Notes: generated from the sequence alone by a model not told the origin. A stretch of DNA of 64,000 bases from Flavobacterium chungbukense (GCF_020805785.1 NZ_JAJGZV010000011.1:1-64000); one strand, 5' to 3'; numbered from the stretch's first letter, positions 36,339 to 46,089 are shown. A program made the numbers and translations.

Positions 36339-37211
36339 GTGGCTAAATCTTCGCGTGTTCAAAATTACAGTTTATGGGACATACTTCATATCCTTGGTGA
36401 AGAAATCTCAACGGGAGCAGAATTCCATATACATTTCAATAAAGAATTGATTGTTGAGAGTCCATTCCCATATCCATTTCAGAGTACAAATACGGGAATA
36501 TTGCTGATGATTTCCGGAAAGATGAAAGTGCAGGTTAATTTTGAAACCTTTATTATATCCCCTAATGATATTTTGATCATCTCACCGCATTCCATAATTA
36601 ATTTTTTAGAAGTTATTGAACCTGTTCAGAATATTGGTATTGTGTTCACTGAAGAGTTTGCATTGCGTAATATTCTCAATTATCAAGATGTAAGGCTGCT
36701 TCGTTTTTTAGAATTGCAAGATACTCCTGTGCTGTCTCTTTCAGAATCAGGTTTTTTAAATGTTTTTGGTTTGCTGAAAAAAATGCATAAATTCAATGCA
36801 GGTGAAGATGAATTCACCTATTACAAAGACGAAAAGATATTTCATTATTTCAACTTAGTAGCACTAGAAATTATGGATATATACCGAGATCAAGCAAGTA
36901 AAGTAAATTTAAGGACCAATCGAAAAAAAGAGATAATTAAGGATTTTCTATCATTGTTATCCATTCATGTCAGAGATAAAAGAAATGTCCAGTTTTATGC
37001 TGATAAACTTTTCATTACGCCAGGGCATCTTTCAAAATTGCTCAAAGAAGTTTCAGGAAATACCTCAAGAGGGGTTATTGAGGAAGCAGTAGTTATGGAG
37101 GCACGAAATATGCTGGTAGACAGTTCGCTTTCGCTGGCCGAAATTGCAGAAAAATTAAACTTCAGCGTTCTAAAACTAGTGGTCAAATTATACAAAAAGT
37201 ATATGGTTTGA
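36339..37211 (+). CDS. AraC-family transcriptional regulator with damaged C-terminus
   Basis: 290 residues from a GTG start. Cupin sensor part (TGILLMISGKMKVQVNFETF, ISPNDILIISPHS) and a C-terminal helix-turn-helix (NVQFYADKLFITPGHLSKLL). The second HTH begins correctly (SLAEIAEKLNFS) but continues VLKLVVKLYKKYMV and stops, where relatives have an FF-x-K-xx-KK-Y-x-G-x-(S/T)-P-xx-(Y/F)-R ending. Removing the break after ATGG would read GLTDQFW, close to that ending. So the last DNA-contacting helix is probably altered and the protein may be non-functional. The adjacent relics fit a region in decay. Confidence 0.7.
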   Translation: MAKSSRVQNYSLWDILHILGEEISTGAEFHIHFNKELIVESPFPYPFQSTNTGILLMISGKMKVQVNFETFIISPNDILIISPHSIINFLEVIEPVQNIGIVFTEEFALRNILNYQDVRLLRFLELQDTPVLSLSESGFLNVFGLLKKMHKFNAGEDEFTYYKDEKIFHYFNLVALEIMDIYRDQASKVNLRTNRKKEIIKDFLSLLSIHVRDKRNVQFYADKLFITPGHLSKLLKEVSGNTSRGVIEEAVVMEARNMLVDSSLSLAEIAEKLNFSVLKLVVKLYKKYMV

Positions 37212-37345
37212 CTGACCAATTTTGGCACCTAAGTTGGATCATTCTGTTCTTACTATAACCTTTTAATGTTACCACTTTAATTATGTTTTAATGAAATAGA
37301 TTCGAGGGAACCGAAATATACAAGTAGGAAAAAAAATAAAAACTT

Positions 37346-37460
37346 TTAAAGAACCTCACTGCTTAAATGTTTTAAAGGCAGCCTTACGATAAATTCAGCT
37401 CCTTTATCTTTCTCACCGCCCGTTGTAATGGTACCGTTATGGCTTGGCTTATCCGATTAT
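37346..37460 (-). pseudogene. relic of a sensor histidine kinase, last ~37 codons
   Basis: Read on the minus strand, the frame ending at 37346 gives DKPSHNGTITTGGEKDKGAE and then FIVRLPLKHL before TAA. The G-x-I-x-(S/T)-x-x-G-x-G-(S/A)-x-F-x-x-x-LP pattern is the end of HATPase_c kinases. Nothing recognisable continues upstream. Confidence 0.65.
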
Positions 37461-37802
37461 GAAATATACACTTACTCAAATAAAAACTGAATTTACTATT
37501 GTAATCTTATAAAAGAAGTTATAGAACTATTAGAATGTATTCCTCTATGCATTATATGCGTTAATATACTCTACAATTTAAGTTTTTATGTACTTCAATA
37601 TGCAGATTTGTAAATTGTGGCCGCAAAAAAAACATTACAAAAAGCAAATAAAAAAAAGCTTTAGAATTTCTTTGAAGCTTTGTGTATTTTTGTTTACTTT
37701 TGAATTAACTACAAAGTATAAGTTCTTTCTAAATGTTGTCCAATTACTAAAAAAAACAAGAACATCTTATGTGTTTTTTGTAAGTTTTTTCAATCAAAAA
37801 AG

Positions 37803-38033
37803 TTGTACCTCATTTGTACCTCACCAATGCTTAACCCTTATAAAATAAGGATTGCTAATTTCTGCATCGGGAAATAAAGGGCGCAAAGAAACGCAAAATA
37901 AAAACAATTAAAAGAGCTAAAATGTTGGTAACTAGCATTTTGACTCTTTTTTTATTCAAATGTTTTTTGGAATATTTAGGTGTTGTTTTGCTAAAATTTG
38001 TACCTCAGTTGTACCTTGGATTTCGAGGTACAA
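37803..38033. repeat. cluster of TTGTACCTC sites with 11-bp period
   Basis: TTGTACCTCA occurs at 37803-37812 and 37814-37823 (11 bp apart), again at 37998-38007 and as TTGTACCTTG at 38009-38018 (11 bp apart), and inverted (GAGGTACAA) at 38025-38033. One helical turn between sites suggests a protein binding one face of the DNA, such as recombinase arm sites, iterons or an operator. Confidence 0.6.
37910..37953 (+). terminator. rho-independent hairpin inside the gene-poor stretch
   Basis: AAAAGAGCTAAAATG pairs with CATTTTGACTCTTTT (one mismatch), followed by T-rich DNA. No upstream plus-strand gene is recognised. Confidence 0.55.
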
Positions 38034-38759
38034 ACTTTGTGACAAAAAGGGATGAATTATGACACACTTGGATATCTTTAAAAGTTTTATATAATGTTAA
38101 TTTCTGTATCTGATTTTAAATTATTTTAGAACAGGCTTTTAATCTTCAATTTGGAATCCGCGATATTTCAATGTATTTATTTTAAATTTTTAGGGCCAAC
38201 ATTTTGCACAAAATTTTACTATAAATTACCTAAAAAAATCCAATGGCGTTTTCTGCAATTTATAGCAGAAATGAAGAAATCTCCAAAATATTTTGAATTT
38301 TTTTATTCTTCTCGGTTAATAAAAAAAAATTAAGAGAAAAGTGTTTTTTTTGCCATTAATCATTAAAACAAACTTTTTTTAGGAAAAAAGCCATTTTTTT
38401 TCTCTTTTTTAGTTTTGATTCTAAAATTTAGACGAATAACAATTTTGAAACTTTGAACAGCATTTTATATCTGTTTAATGTCAAAATTAGGAGTAAAATT
38501 GTAATTTTTATAAAGATTTTTAAAGTGCATTTTGGATGCAGATAAATGTTAATTTAAGCCTTTTTGATGATTTTTTTTCTTCTTTTAAAAATGAGAAAAT
38601 ATCAGTAATAATGCGGTTTATAGAGTAAATATTGAAATATGAAGTTAAAAATAAAGATATTTTTCATTAAAAAATATATTGAATCGTTTTTGTAAATCAA
38701 TTTAATATATATATTTGTTTAACAATATTTACTGAATTTTAATATAAAATTAACAATTT

Positions 38760-39265
38760 ATGAAGATGGTTAGGACAAAAGATATCGCAAGAGAAGCAGA
38801 TGTATCTGTTATGACCGTTTCGTTTATTCTTAACAATAAATTAGACAATAACGGAATCTTCAGAGGATTAATAGAGAAAATTATTAAAGCCAGTAAAGAA
38901 ATGAAATTTATGCCTAATATGATTCCCATTCTGCCTACTGGAAGAACAAAATGTATTTGGCTGATTGTTGAGGATATTTCAAATCCTATTTTCTCAGATT
39001 TAGCAAAAATAATTGAAAGAGGTCTGCCGTCTTTTAGAAATTTTCGGACTTAAAATTCCCAAAGAGAAGTCGGCAATGAATTTTGATGATCATTGTAGTT
39101 TTTAGATTTATCCGCTTACTATAAATGTTGTATCATTAGCCAATCGAAGAAATAGGAAAAATGGCTGTTGCATGATTTAACCTACGAGATGATTATCATA
39201 AATCAATTCGCAGCGGTCAAGGTAAAAAAAAGGTTAGCTTAAAATTAGAGTTTCTGCTTGAATAA
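38760..39265 (+). pseudogene. LacI-family regulator, internally deleted and frameshifted
   Basis: The first 97 codons carry the LacI helix-turn-helix (TKDIAREADVSVMTVSFILN) and the start of the effector domain (GRTKCIWLIVEDISNPIFSD). At about residue 88 the sequence jumps to the family's C-terminal end: LKIPKEKSAMNFDDHCSF, a stop at 39094, then, after a frame change, PIEEIGKMAV and, later, a KVSLKLEFLLE-like end at 39265. So the middle of the ligand domain is missing and the rest has stops and frameshifts. It stands just before a SusC/SusD pair whose promoter still has LacI-type palindromes, so it was probably the local sugar-responsive repressor. Confidence 0.8.
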
Positions 39266-39283
39266 GTTTTTTTAAATTTTCAC

Positions 39284-39308
39284 TAAATCGATTTACTAAA
39301 TCGATTTA
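39284..39308. promoter_or_regulatory. tandem LacI-type operators upstream of susC
   Basis: Two perfect 12-bp palindromes TAAATCGATTTA at 39284-39295 and 39297-39308, one base apart, giving a further palindrome CGATTTACTAAATCG in the middle. A CG-centred palindrome is typical of LacI-family operators. The site lies between the broken lacI gene and the susC start at 39511. Confidence 0.7.
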
Positions 39309-39510
39309 TCAAATTTTTATATGCCAAATTTTAATCATTATTTATAAATAAAACAGCTGCTTATGAAAAAAAACTAAAGAATTAGAGCAACCGCAAAAAG
39401 AATTGCAATTTCTAGACGAGTAATTTAATTGCGGGCCTATTCTTCTGTGGATCAGAAGAATTTTTAAAAGTCAACAACCAAACAACCAATTCAAATCAAA
39501 CCAGATTAAC

Positions 39511-42500
39511 ATGAAAAAACTGTTATATGAAGTATTGTTAGTTTTTCTAGCAGTACTGTGCTTTCAAGAGACGCATGCACAAAACAAAACAATATCAGGA
39601 ATTATTATAGACAATACGAATCTTCCTGTTCCTTCTGCAACCATAAAAGAGAAAGGAACGAAGCAGGAAACAGGTACAGATTTCGATGGAAGATTTCAAA
39701 TTTCGGTAAAAGAAGGCGCTACCTTTATTATCAGTTCTTTGGGATACAAAACAGTTGAATTGAAAGCTGTGGATGGAATGAAAGTTAAATTAGCCGGAGA
39801 AACTAATGAACTTGAAGGTCTTACTGTTACTGCTTTAGGACAATCCAAGAAAAATAAATCAATTGGTTATGCCACCAGTACAATTAAATCTGATGCTATT
39901 ACTAAAACGGCTTCGCCTACAATTGCTAACTCATTATATGGTAAAGCGCCAGGTGTTCGAATAACTTCTACACCCGGAGGAGCAGGGGCAATCAATATTC
40001 AGATACGTGGTTTAAACTCAATCACAGGAAAAAATCAGCCATTGATAGTCCTAGATGGTGTGCCTATACGTGACGGTGAGGTGAATAATAATGACTATTG
40101 GAATCAGCAGCGTGTTAAAAATAATGGTCTGGCTGATATCAACCCTGAAGATATTGAAAATATCTCTATTTTAAAGGGAGCTTCTGCGGCGGCATTATAT
40201 GGTTCAGAGGCAGTAAACGGAGTAGTATTGATTACTTCTAAATCTGGTAAAGGGAAAAAAGGTTTAGGTTTTGATTTCAGTACCAGCTACTCCAATAATG
40301 AAATAGCCTATTTACCAAGATTTCAATATGAAAGAGGACCAGGATGGACCAATGCAAACTATTCGACAGGATATTTGGCTCCAGATGGTTTTGCCCATTA
40401 TGATACTAATGGTGATGGCGTTGCTGATACAAGAGGTGTGTCTGCAAGTAGTAATAATTTTGGACCATGGTTTGACGGACAGCCAATTATGTCATGGGAT
40501 GGAGTAGTTCGTCCCTATTCTGCTCAGAAAAATGGATATAAAAATCTGTTTCAAAATGCATGGGATGCTACAACAAATTTTGCAATTTCAAACAGCGGGG
40601 AAAACAGTAATATCCGTTTTTCATATACCCATACAGAATCAGAAGGTTTAAGCATGGGTAATAAAAATAAAAAAAATACTTTTAACTTAAATGCCTCTTT
40701 CAAAACTGGCAGGAACTTAAAAACCGATGTGATTGTAAGTTATATGAATCAAGATATCCATAATCGTACTTTTGCGATGGATCGTTTAATAAACAACTTT
40801 ACTGGTATGTTAAGCCCTTTTGACAATGGAGATTGGTATAAGGCAAAATACAAGACAAGTTTAGGATATAAATATGTTACAGGGACAAATCAAAGTTTAA
40901 CACCGGATGAAAACATTATCCGTAATGGCTTCAAAGCAGATATAGGTGATTATTTCTGGAATATAAATGCTAAACAGCAAGATGAAATTACAAACCGTTT
41001 GATTGCTAGTATTACCGAAACATTTACAATTACGAAAGATTTGTCATTGCGCGGGCGTGTTTCTACGGATCTGACTTCGGTAAATATAGAATCTATAAAC
41101 CCGGTGGAAGTACCTTTGATTTATCAATTTGGAGGAGATCGTTCAGGTTCTTATCTGCTTGACTCTCAAGATTACAATATTCTTTACGGAGACTTATTAT
41201 TGACTTATAATAAGCAGATTACGGATGATTTTAATTTAACTGCTGTTCTTGGTTATTCAGGTTCTCAAGAAACAGGAAAATTATTAGGACGTTCAACCAA
41301 TGGAGGTCTAAGTGTTGAAGGATGGTACGATATGAACTCTTCTATAAATGTACCAACGAGTACTTCTTCAAAATATGAAGTAATAAAAGATGCTGTTTTC
41401 GGAACTTTGAATGCTAGCTTTAGAAACTATTTATTTGTTGAAGGAACCGTTAGAAGAGATAGGACTTCAACTATGAATCCAAATAACAATGCATTTACTT
41501 ATCCTTCTGTTAATTCAAGTTTTGTTTTATCTGAAGCTTTTGAATTGCCAGAGTTTATCAGTTACGCAAAAATGCGTGGTTCATGGGGTATTGTGGGTAA
41601 TTATCCAGATCGTTATGCAGCTAACATTGCTTTTAGCCAAACTTCATTAGGGAATCAGGGAACTACAACTCCAGTATTGATTACCACATCTCCAGCAGAA
41701 TATGGAAATGAAGGAATTAAGCCAGAAATGAAAACAGAGTACGAATTAGGTTTTGAAACTAAATTCTTTGACAGAAGATTGGGGTTAGATTTTTCTTACT
41801 ACAATGCTACAATCAAAGATCAGATCCTTAATTTAACACTGGCACCAACTACAGGAGCAACTTCTATTTTAGCTAATGTTGGGGAATTAAGCAATAAAGG
41901 GTTTGAAGTTGCTTTGACAGGTTCTCCTTTTAGAACGCAAAATTTTTCATGGGATGTTACTTTAAACTGGGCTAAAAATATCAATAAAATTGTAAAATTA
42001 GCAAACGGTGCCAGTGAATTATTACACGCTGACTATGATGGTTCTGCAGCGCAGCTAAAATCGGTGGTAGGCCAGCCAATGGGAGGGATTTATGCGCATC
42101 CTGTTAAAACCGATGCAAGCGGAAATAAAATGGTAGATTCTGATGGATATTACATGATTGATGGTGATAAATGGGAGAAATACGGTACAGCAACACCTAA
42201 AGGAGTGGGAGGTTTACTAAACTCTTTTGCTTATAAAAATATAACATTAGATGTAAATGTAGATTATTCTTATGGCGGATATTTGATGCCTACTGGTGTA
42301 AACTGGATGACTTCAAGAGGATTGACAGAAGAAAGTTTGAAATACAGTACCAACGACCGCGGAGGCTTAACCTATTATATGGATGGAGGAAAAGGAGTGC
42401 AAATTGCTAACAGCGCAACTGCTGGACCAGCAGGACAAACACTTTACCGCGATGGTATGCTGATGGATGGTGTATTAGCAGACGGCTCTGTCAATACAAA

Positions 42501-42840
42501 CGTTATTTCTCAAGCAGGTTATTATAATATGACTTACAATTGGGGAGGACCTCAATACAGCAGCTCGAGATATGATTTGTATATTCAAAAAAACAACTAC
42601 GTTAAATTAAGAGAAGTTTCATTAGCGTACAGTATGCCAAAAATATGGGCAGACAAAATAGGAGCTTCCAAATTAACTTTTTCTGTTTTTGGACGTAATT
42701 TGTTGTATTTCTACAGAACAATTAAAGACATGGATGCCGAAGCGACAACATCAGGATCAAGATGGTCTCAAAACGTAAATAATGCAGGTTTAACTCCATC
42801 TACGAGAAGTTTTGGAGCAATGATAAGAGCATCTTTCTAA
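39511..42840 (+). CDS. SusC-like TonB-dependent outer-membrane transporter
   Basis: 1109 residues. Signal peptide (ending ETHAQ), a CarboxypepD_reg-like beta-sandwich (TISGIIIDNTNLPVPSATIK, TGTDFDGRFQISV), plug domain (SLYGKAPGVRITSTPGGAGA, PLIVLDGVPI, ISILKGASAAALYGSEAVNG) and a long beta-barrel ending in FGAMIRASF with the expected terminal aromatic residue. It imports an oligosaccharide together with the SusD lipoprotein encoded 30 bases downstream. The glycan is unknown as no enzyme genes accompany it apart from the broken esterase at 2691. The long leader (39309-39510) has a hairpin ATTCTTCT/AGAAGAAT near 39439-39464. Confidence 0.95.
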   Translation: MKKLLYEVLLVFLAVLCFQETHAQNKTISGIIIDNTNLPVPSATIKEKGTKQETGTDFDGRFQISVKEGATFIISSLGYKTVELKAVDGMKVKLAGETNELEGLTVTALGQSKKNKSIGYATSTIKSDAITKTASPTIANSLYGKAPGVRITSTPGGAGAINIQIRGLNSITGKNQPLIVLDGVPIRDGEVNNNDYWNQQRVKNNGLADINPEDIENISILKGASAAALYGSEAVNGVVLITSKSGKGKKGLGFDFSTSYSNNEIAYLPRFQYERGPGWTNANYSTGYLAPDGFAHYDTNGDGVADTRGVSASSNNFGPWFDGQPIMSWDGVVRPYSAQKNGYKNLFQNAWDATTNFAISNSGENSNIRFSYTHTESEGLSMGNKNKKNTFNLNASFKTGRNLKTDVIVSYMNQDIHNRTFAMDRLINNFTGMLSPFDNGDWYKAKYKTSLGYKYVTGTNQSLTPDENIIRNGFKADIGDYFWNINAKQQDEITNRLIASITETFTITKDLSLRGRVSTDLTSVNIESINPVEVPLIYQFGGDRSGSYLLDSQDYNILYGDLLLTYNKQITDDFNLTAVLGYSGSQETGKLLGRSTNGGLSVEGWYDMNSSINVPTSTSSKYEVIKDAVFGTLNASFRNYLFVEGTVRRDRTSTMNPNNNAFTYPSVNSSFVLSEAFELPEFISYAKMRGSWGIVGNYPDRYAANIAFSQTSLGNQGTTTPVLITTSPAEYGNEGIKPEMKTEYELGFETKFFDRRLGLDFSYYNATIKDQILNLTLAPTTGATSILANVGELSNKGFEVALTGSPFRTQNFSWDVTLNWAKNINKIVKLANGASELLHADYDGSAAQLKSVVGQPMGGIYAHPVKTDASGNKMVDSDGYYMIDGDKWEKYGTATPKGVGGLLNSFAYKNITLDVNVDYSYGGYLMPTGVNWMTSRGLTEESLKYSTNDRGGLTYYMDGGKGVQIANSATAGPAGQTLYRDGMLMDGVLADGSVNTNVISQAGYYNMTYNWGGPQYSSSRYDLYIQKNNYVKLREVSLAYSMPKIWADKIGASKLTFSVFGRNLLYFYRTIKDMDAEATTSGSRWSQNVNNAGLTPSTRSFGAMIRASF

Positions 42841-42870
42841 TTGGATAATTATAATTAAAATAATAAGGAC

Positions 42871-44436
42871 ATGAAAAAAATAGTATATATATCATTGGCG
42901 GCAGCTGCAATTTTCTTAGGCTCTTGTACGCAGGATAAATTTGAAGATGCATACAGAGATCCGTCTAAAGTTACGACGACTACTGTACCAAAACAGTTTG
43001 CTGGATTCATGAAAATTAACTTTGAAGACGTAATTCCTTCTTACTGGAACTATTATACTGTTATCAGATCAACTTCATTAACTTATACGCAGGCCCATGG
43101 TTTTGTCAACACAACAGGACGCTACATTCCTGGGGCAGCTGTTAATGATCGTTGGGGAAGATATTACAAATTTATTACACAGTATAGAGAATTAGAAAAA
43201 GTAATGGCTTCTTTATCTGCTGCTGAGCAGGCAGAAAACAGAATTTATACCATAACTTCAACAATATATTTGTATGATCATACTGCAAAAATGGTTGATA
43301 ACTTTGGAGATATTCCTTTCTCAGAAGCTGGTAAAATTGGTACTACGGGAGGGAATTATACAAGTGCGTCTGCTAAGTATGATAACCAGACAGAACTTTA
43401 TGTTAAAATTTTAGATGATTTAAAAGCATTTTCTGCCGAATTGAGTTCTATTGCTTTGTCTGCTAAAGTGGACTTGGAATTCAAAAATCAGGATTTAATT
43501 AATAAAGGAGATCTTGCAAGCTGGAAAAATTATTGCAACTCTTTACGTTTAAAAATCCTTAACAGAGTATCTGCGGTACCTGCTTTAGCAAGCAGAGCCA
43601 ATACTGAAATTGCTGAAATTATCACTGAAGCTAAAATTGTAGATGAAAATGCAGAAAACATTGCATTTAGAGTTTATACTCAGGATACTGATCTAGATAC
43701 TTCTGGTTTTATAGACGCCTTGGAGGGGGCAAACAATAATGTGGCTCCAAAACCTATGATCGATCATATGAATGCAAACAGTGATCCTCGCGAAGCGTGG
43801 TTATTTGAAAAAGGACAGACGGCAACGGTTTTCACTGGACTTGACCCAACGCTGACTTCTGGAGTTCAACAGCAATTACTCGTAGATGGTAAAATAGCAG
43901 TTTACAACAGATCTGTAATCAGCAGAAATAAATGGCTTCCGGGAACATTAATAAATGCCGCAGAAGTGAATTTGATTTTGGCCGAATATTACTCAAGAAA
44001 TGGTAGTGGTGTGACAGCAAAAACCTATTTTGAAAAAGCTATCAGGCAATCTATTGAATATTATGTAAGACTGGGGGATAAGGCTGATGTTTTAACTTGG
44101 AAACCTACCGCAGAACCAACAGCGGCTGAAATCAATGCTTACATCACAAATATAAATTTTGACGGAGCAACGAATGCCGCTCAAAGATTAGAGTTAATTG
44201 CTTTTCAAAAGTATATTCACTATAATGTAATGCAGGCAGATGAATCTTGGGCAGAACAGCGAAGATTGAAACTTCCAGTGCTTATTTTTCAAGAAGATGA
44301 AACAAGTACTATCAGAAAAACACCGCCAACAAGATGGACATATCCAAACTCTGAAAGCGTGTATAATTCTGACAATTATAATGCTGTAAAAGCAAATGAT
44401 AATTTAAGCACCAAAATTTTCTGGGATGTAAAATAG
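42871..44436 (+). CDS. SusD-like (SusD/RagB) nutrient-binding lipoprotein
   Basis: 521 residues. Lipoprotein signal with lipobox FLGSCTQDK, then TPR-rich SusD_2-type fold (GFMKINFEDVIPSYWNYYTV, DHTAKMVDNFGDIPFSEAGK, DLASWKNYCNSLRLKILNRV, NAAEVNLILAEYYSRNG, DESWAEQRRLKLP). It caps the SusC barrel and binds the glycan at the cell surface. The second half, from 43716, is part of the 2.4-kb duplication, and an identical half-copy is at 3175-3895. It ends with the terminator at 44462-44495. Confidence 0.95.
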   Translation: MKKIVYISLAAAAIFLGSCTQDKFEDAYRDPSKVTTTTVPKQFAGFMKINFEDVIPSYWNYYTVIRSTSLTYTQAHGFVNTTGRYIPGAAVNDRWGRYYKFITQYRELEKVMASLSAAEQAENRIYTITSTIYLYDHTAKMVDNFGDIPFSEAGKIGTTGGNYTSASAKYDNQTELYVKILDDLKAFSAELSSIALSAKVDLEFKNQDLINKGDLASWKNYCNSLRLKILNRVSAVPALASRANTEIAEIITEAKIVDENAENIAFRVYTQDTDLDTSGFIDALEGANNNVAPKPMIDHMNANSDPREAWLFEKGQTATVFTGLDPTLTSGVQQQLLVDGKIAVYNRSVISRNKWLPGTLINAAEVNLILAEYYSRNGSGVTAKTYFEKAIRQSIEYYVRLGDKADVLTWKPTAEPTAAEINAYITNINFDGATNAAQRLELIAFQKYIHYNVMQADESWAEQRRLKLPVLIFQEDETSTIRKTPPTRWTYPNSESVYNSDNYNAVKANDNLSTKIFWDVK

Positions 44437-44461
44437 TATTTTAGAGTTACTAACGTCCTGT

Positions 44462-44495
44462 AAACCTTGATTGTATTTTCAATCAAGGTTTTTCA
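44462..44495 (+). terminator. rho-independent terminator after susD
   Basis: The same 12-bp AAACCTTGATTG stem-loop as at 3921-3954. Confidence 0.85.
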
Positions 44496-44592
44496 GTTTT
44501 TCACGATATCCATTGCCAAATCTTAGAGGCCTGCCAATTTTCGGGGTCAGCAATTGCTGATTTAGGCATTTAAAAATGGTGTAATAATATGC

Positions 44593-44832
44593 AAGAGGTC
44601 TGAAGAGCCACTTTTTGATATATAAAAGATCCTTCCATAGGGCTGTTTTTCGTGAAAATGCGCAGCGGGAGCACCGCGTAACTGAAAATTTATAAAGTAA
44701 TTTCTTTGCCACCGGCACAATATAAGATAACAAGAAAAAGGTTTAATTTTTTCTATGTCTCTATACCTTTTTCAGGATGCCAACTTCAAGTAGAGTCTTC
44801 AACCGGTGCTGCTGTTCACTGGGCTAAATCTA
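44593..44832. repeat. 240-base dispersed repeat, copy 2
   Basis: Part of the 2.4-kb duplication; nearly identical to 4052-4291 and alignable with the diverged copy 5830-6066. Confidence 0.7.
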
Positions 44833-45188
44833 CTTCTTTTTTTGCAAAAAAAACTTTTATTATTATACATAAATTCTTAACTTAATATAGTATTTGATCG
44901 TTAAAAAGCAAAAAACACCGATGTAATACACTGTAAAACGTGTCTGCATTTTTAAGGTTTGCTGAGAATGGCCACTCCATACCGTTTTTTTTTTGACTGA
45001 ACTGATACAATTTTTGAATTTTAAATAACAGCAATTAGGAAATAAAACTACTCTTCATTTTTGTGTAAAAAGGATCTGTATTTTTTAGGACACTCGTAAT
45101 GTCCCTTTCTTTCTATTGCCCTTACTTAAAATTTAGAAAAGCCAGGCGCCGGCGCAAATGCCCTTTATTAATTATTAATTATCAGATT

Positions 45189-46025
45189 ATGAAAAAAAAT
45201 TTCGTTTCTCCAATATTTATTTATACTATTCTATGGATTGTCCTTCTTAATCCCATTATTGTTCATTGTGCCGCAGTACCGGCACAAAGCGGCCTGCAGA
45301 ATTTCAAAGCCGTTATGTTTAAAAAATCACATGCAGCCCAGGAGCTCGAAAGACACCGCGTCTGGCTTAATCTGACAAATGACCAGGGACTTTTTAAACA
45401 GCTGCTGATAGCTTACGTGGAAGGAGCAACCAATGGATTTGAATATAATTACGATGGCGAGACACTGGATGCCAATCCGTATGCAGATTTTTACAGCATT
45501 AACGAGGACAGGAAACTCATTATTCAGGGACGCGCCCTTCCTTTTGATCCATCTGACACAGTGCCTTTAGGATACCGATCTGGCATCACTGGCGATCTTA
45601 AGATTTCAATTGACCGCACCGATGGCGAGTTAGCCGCCGAGGATATTTATCTGAAAGACAATCAGACCGGTACGCTCCACAATCTTAAAAATGGTCCTTA
45701 CACATTTTCAACGGTTACTGGCATTTATGACAACCGTTTTGTGATCAGCTACAATACCGGTAAAAAATTAGGTGTTGAAGAGTTTAAATCTGGTTCTAAT
45801 GATTTATCGGTCAGTTCAAAAGATAAGACCATTACTTTGAAATCTGCCCACAGCGCATTAAGAGATGTAAAGGTCTATGATGTTTCTGGAAAACAGCTTT
45901 ACAGCATACAGAAAATAGGAAATACACAATTAGAGATTAACAGTATTCAGTCCGACACCCAGATTTTACTGGTAAAAACCATACTAGAAAATGGTAACAC
46001 CATAACGCGAAAGGTGCTCTTTTAA
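45189..46025 (+). CDS. secreted T9SS type C sorting-domain protein without cargo domain, copy 2
   Basis: 278 residues from the ATG at 45189, the start equivalent to copy 1; a frame from 45099 would add 30 residues before the signal peptide and is unlikely. Same make-up as 4641-5477: signal peptide, then directly the Flavobacterium type C sorting domain (ERHRVWLNLTN ... ITRKVLF). Seven amino-acid differences from copy 1 against only about three silent ones, so selection on at least one copy may be relaxed. It lies downstream of susD but after a terminator, so it has its own promoter. Confidence 0.85.
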   Translation: MKKNFVSPIFIYTILWIVLLNPIIVHCAAVPAQSGLQNFKAVMFKKSHAAQELERHRVWLNLTNDQGLFKQLLIAYVEGATNGFEYNYDGETLDANPYADFYSINEDRKLIIQGRALPFDPSDTVPLGYRSGITGDLKISIDRTDGELAAEDIYLKDNQTGTLHNLKNGPYTFSTVTGIYDNRFVISYNTGKKLGVEEFKSGSNDLSVSSKDKTITLKSAHSALRDVKVYDVSGKQLYSIQKIGNTQLEINSIQSDTQILLVKTILENGNTITRKVLF

Positions 46026-46046
46026 TAAGCAGCGTTATATGAAAAA

Positions 46047-46089
46047 GGCCTCGCGGATATCATCTTGATTTCCGCGGGGCTTTTTTTTA
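46047..46089 (+). terminator. rho-independent terminator after copy 2 of the T9SS type C gene
   Basis: Same GC-rich stem and T run as at 5499-5541. Confidence 0.9.

Larger units (their letters stand above)
37212..38759. other. 1.5-kb gene-poor stretch
   Basis: No intact gene is supported. It contains the tail of a histidine kinase on the minus strand (37346-37460), a cluster of five TTGTACCTC sites (37803-38033), a hairpin with T run (37910-37953) and very AT-rich DNA. Frames of 86 and 60 residues at 37588 and 38151 show no family features and a composition expected from random AT-rich sequence. Confidence 0.6.
44437..45188. other. intergenic part of the right duplication copy
   Basis: Holds the susD terminator (44462-44495) and dispersed repeat copy 2 (44593-44832); otherwise nothing recognised. 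An 84-residue minus-strand frame at 44479-44733 is judged non-coding because it overlaps the terminator and the repeat. Confidence 0.6.

Noticed and set aside
37588..37848. 86-residue frame
   Set aside because: Composition (Lys, Phe, Asn) is what AT-rich random DNA gives; it covers one of the TTGTACCTC pairs and shows no motifs.
38151..38333. 60-residue frame in the gene-poor region
   Set aside because: Low-complexity AT-rich translation with no ribosome site or family resemblance.
39364..39424. Short peptide MKKTKELEQPQKELQFLDE before susC
   Set aside because: It needs removal of one A from the sequence to read from the ATG; too short to support and inside the susC leader.
45099..45188. 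Upstream start extending the second T9SS gene by 30 residues
   Set aside because: Would place a basic stretch before a clear signal peptide; copy 1 uses the start equivalent to 45189.
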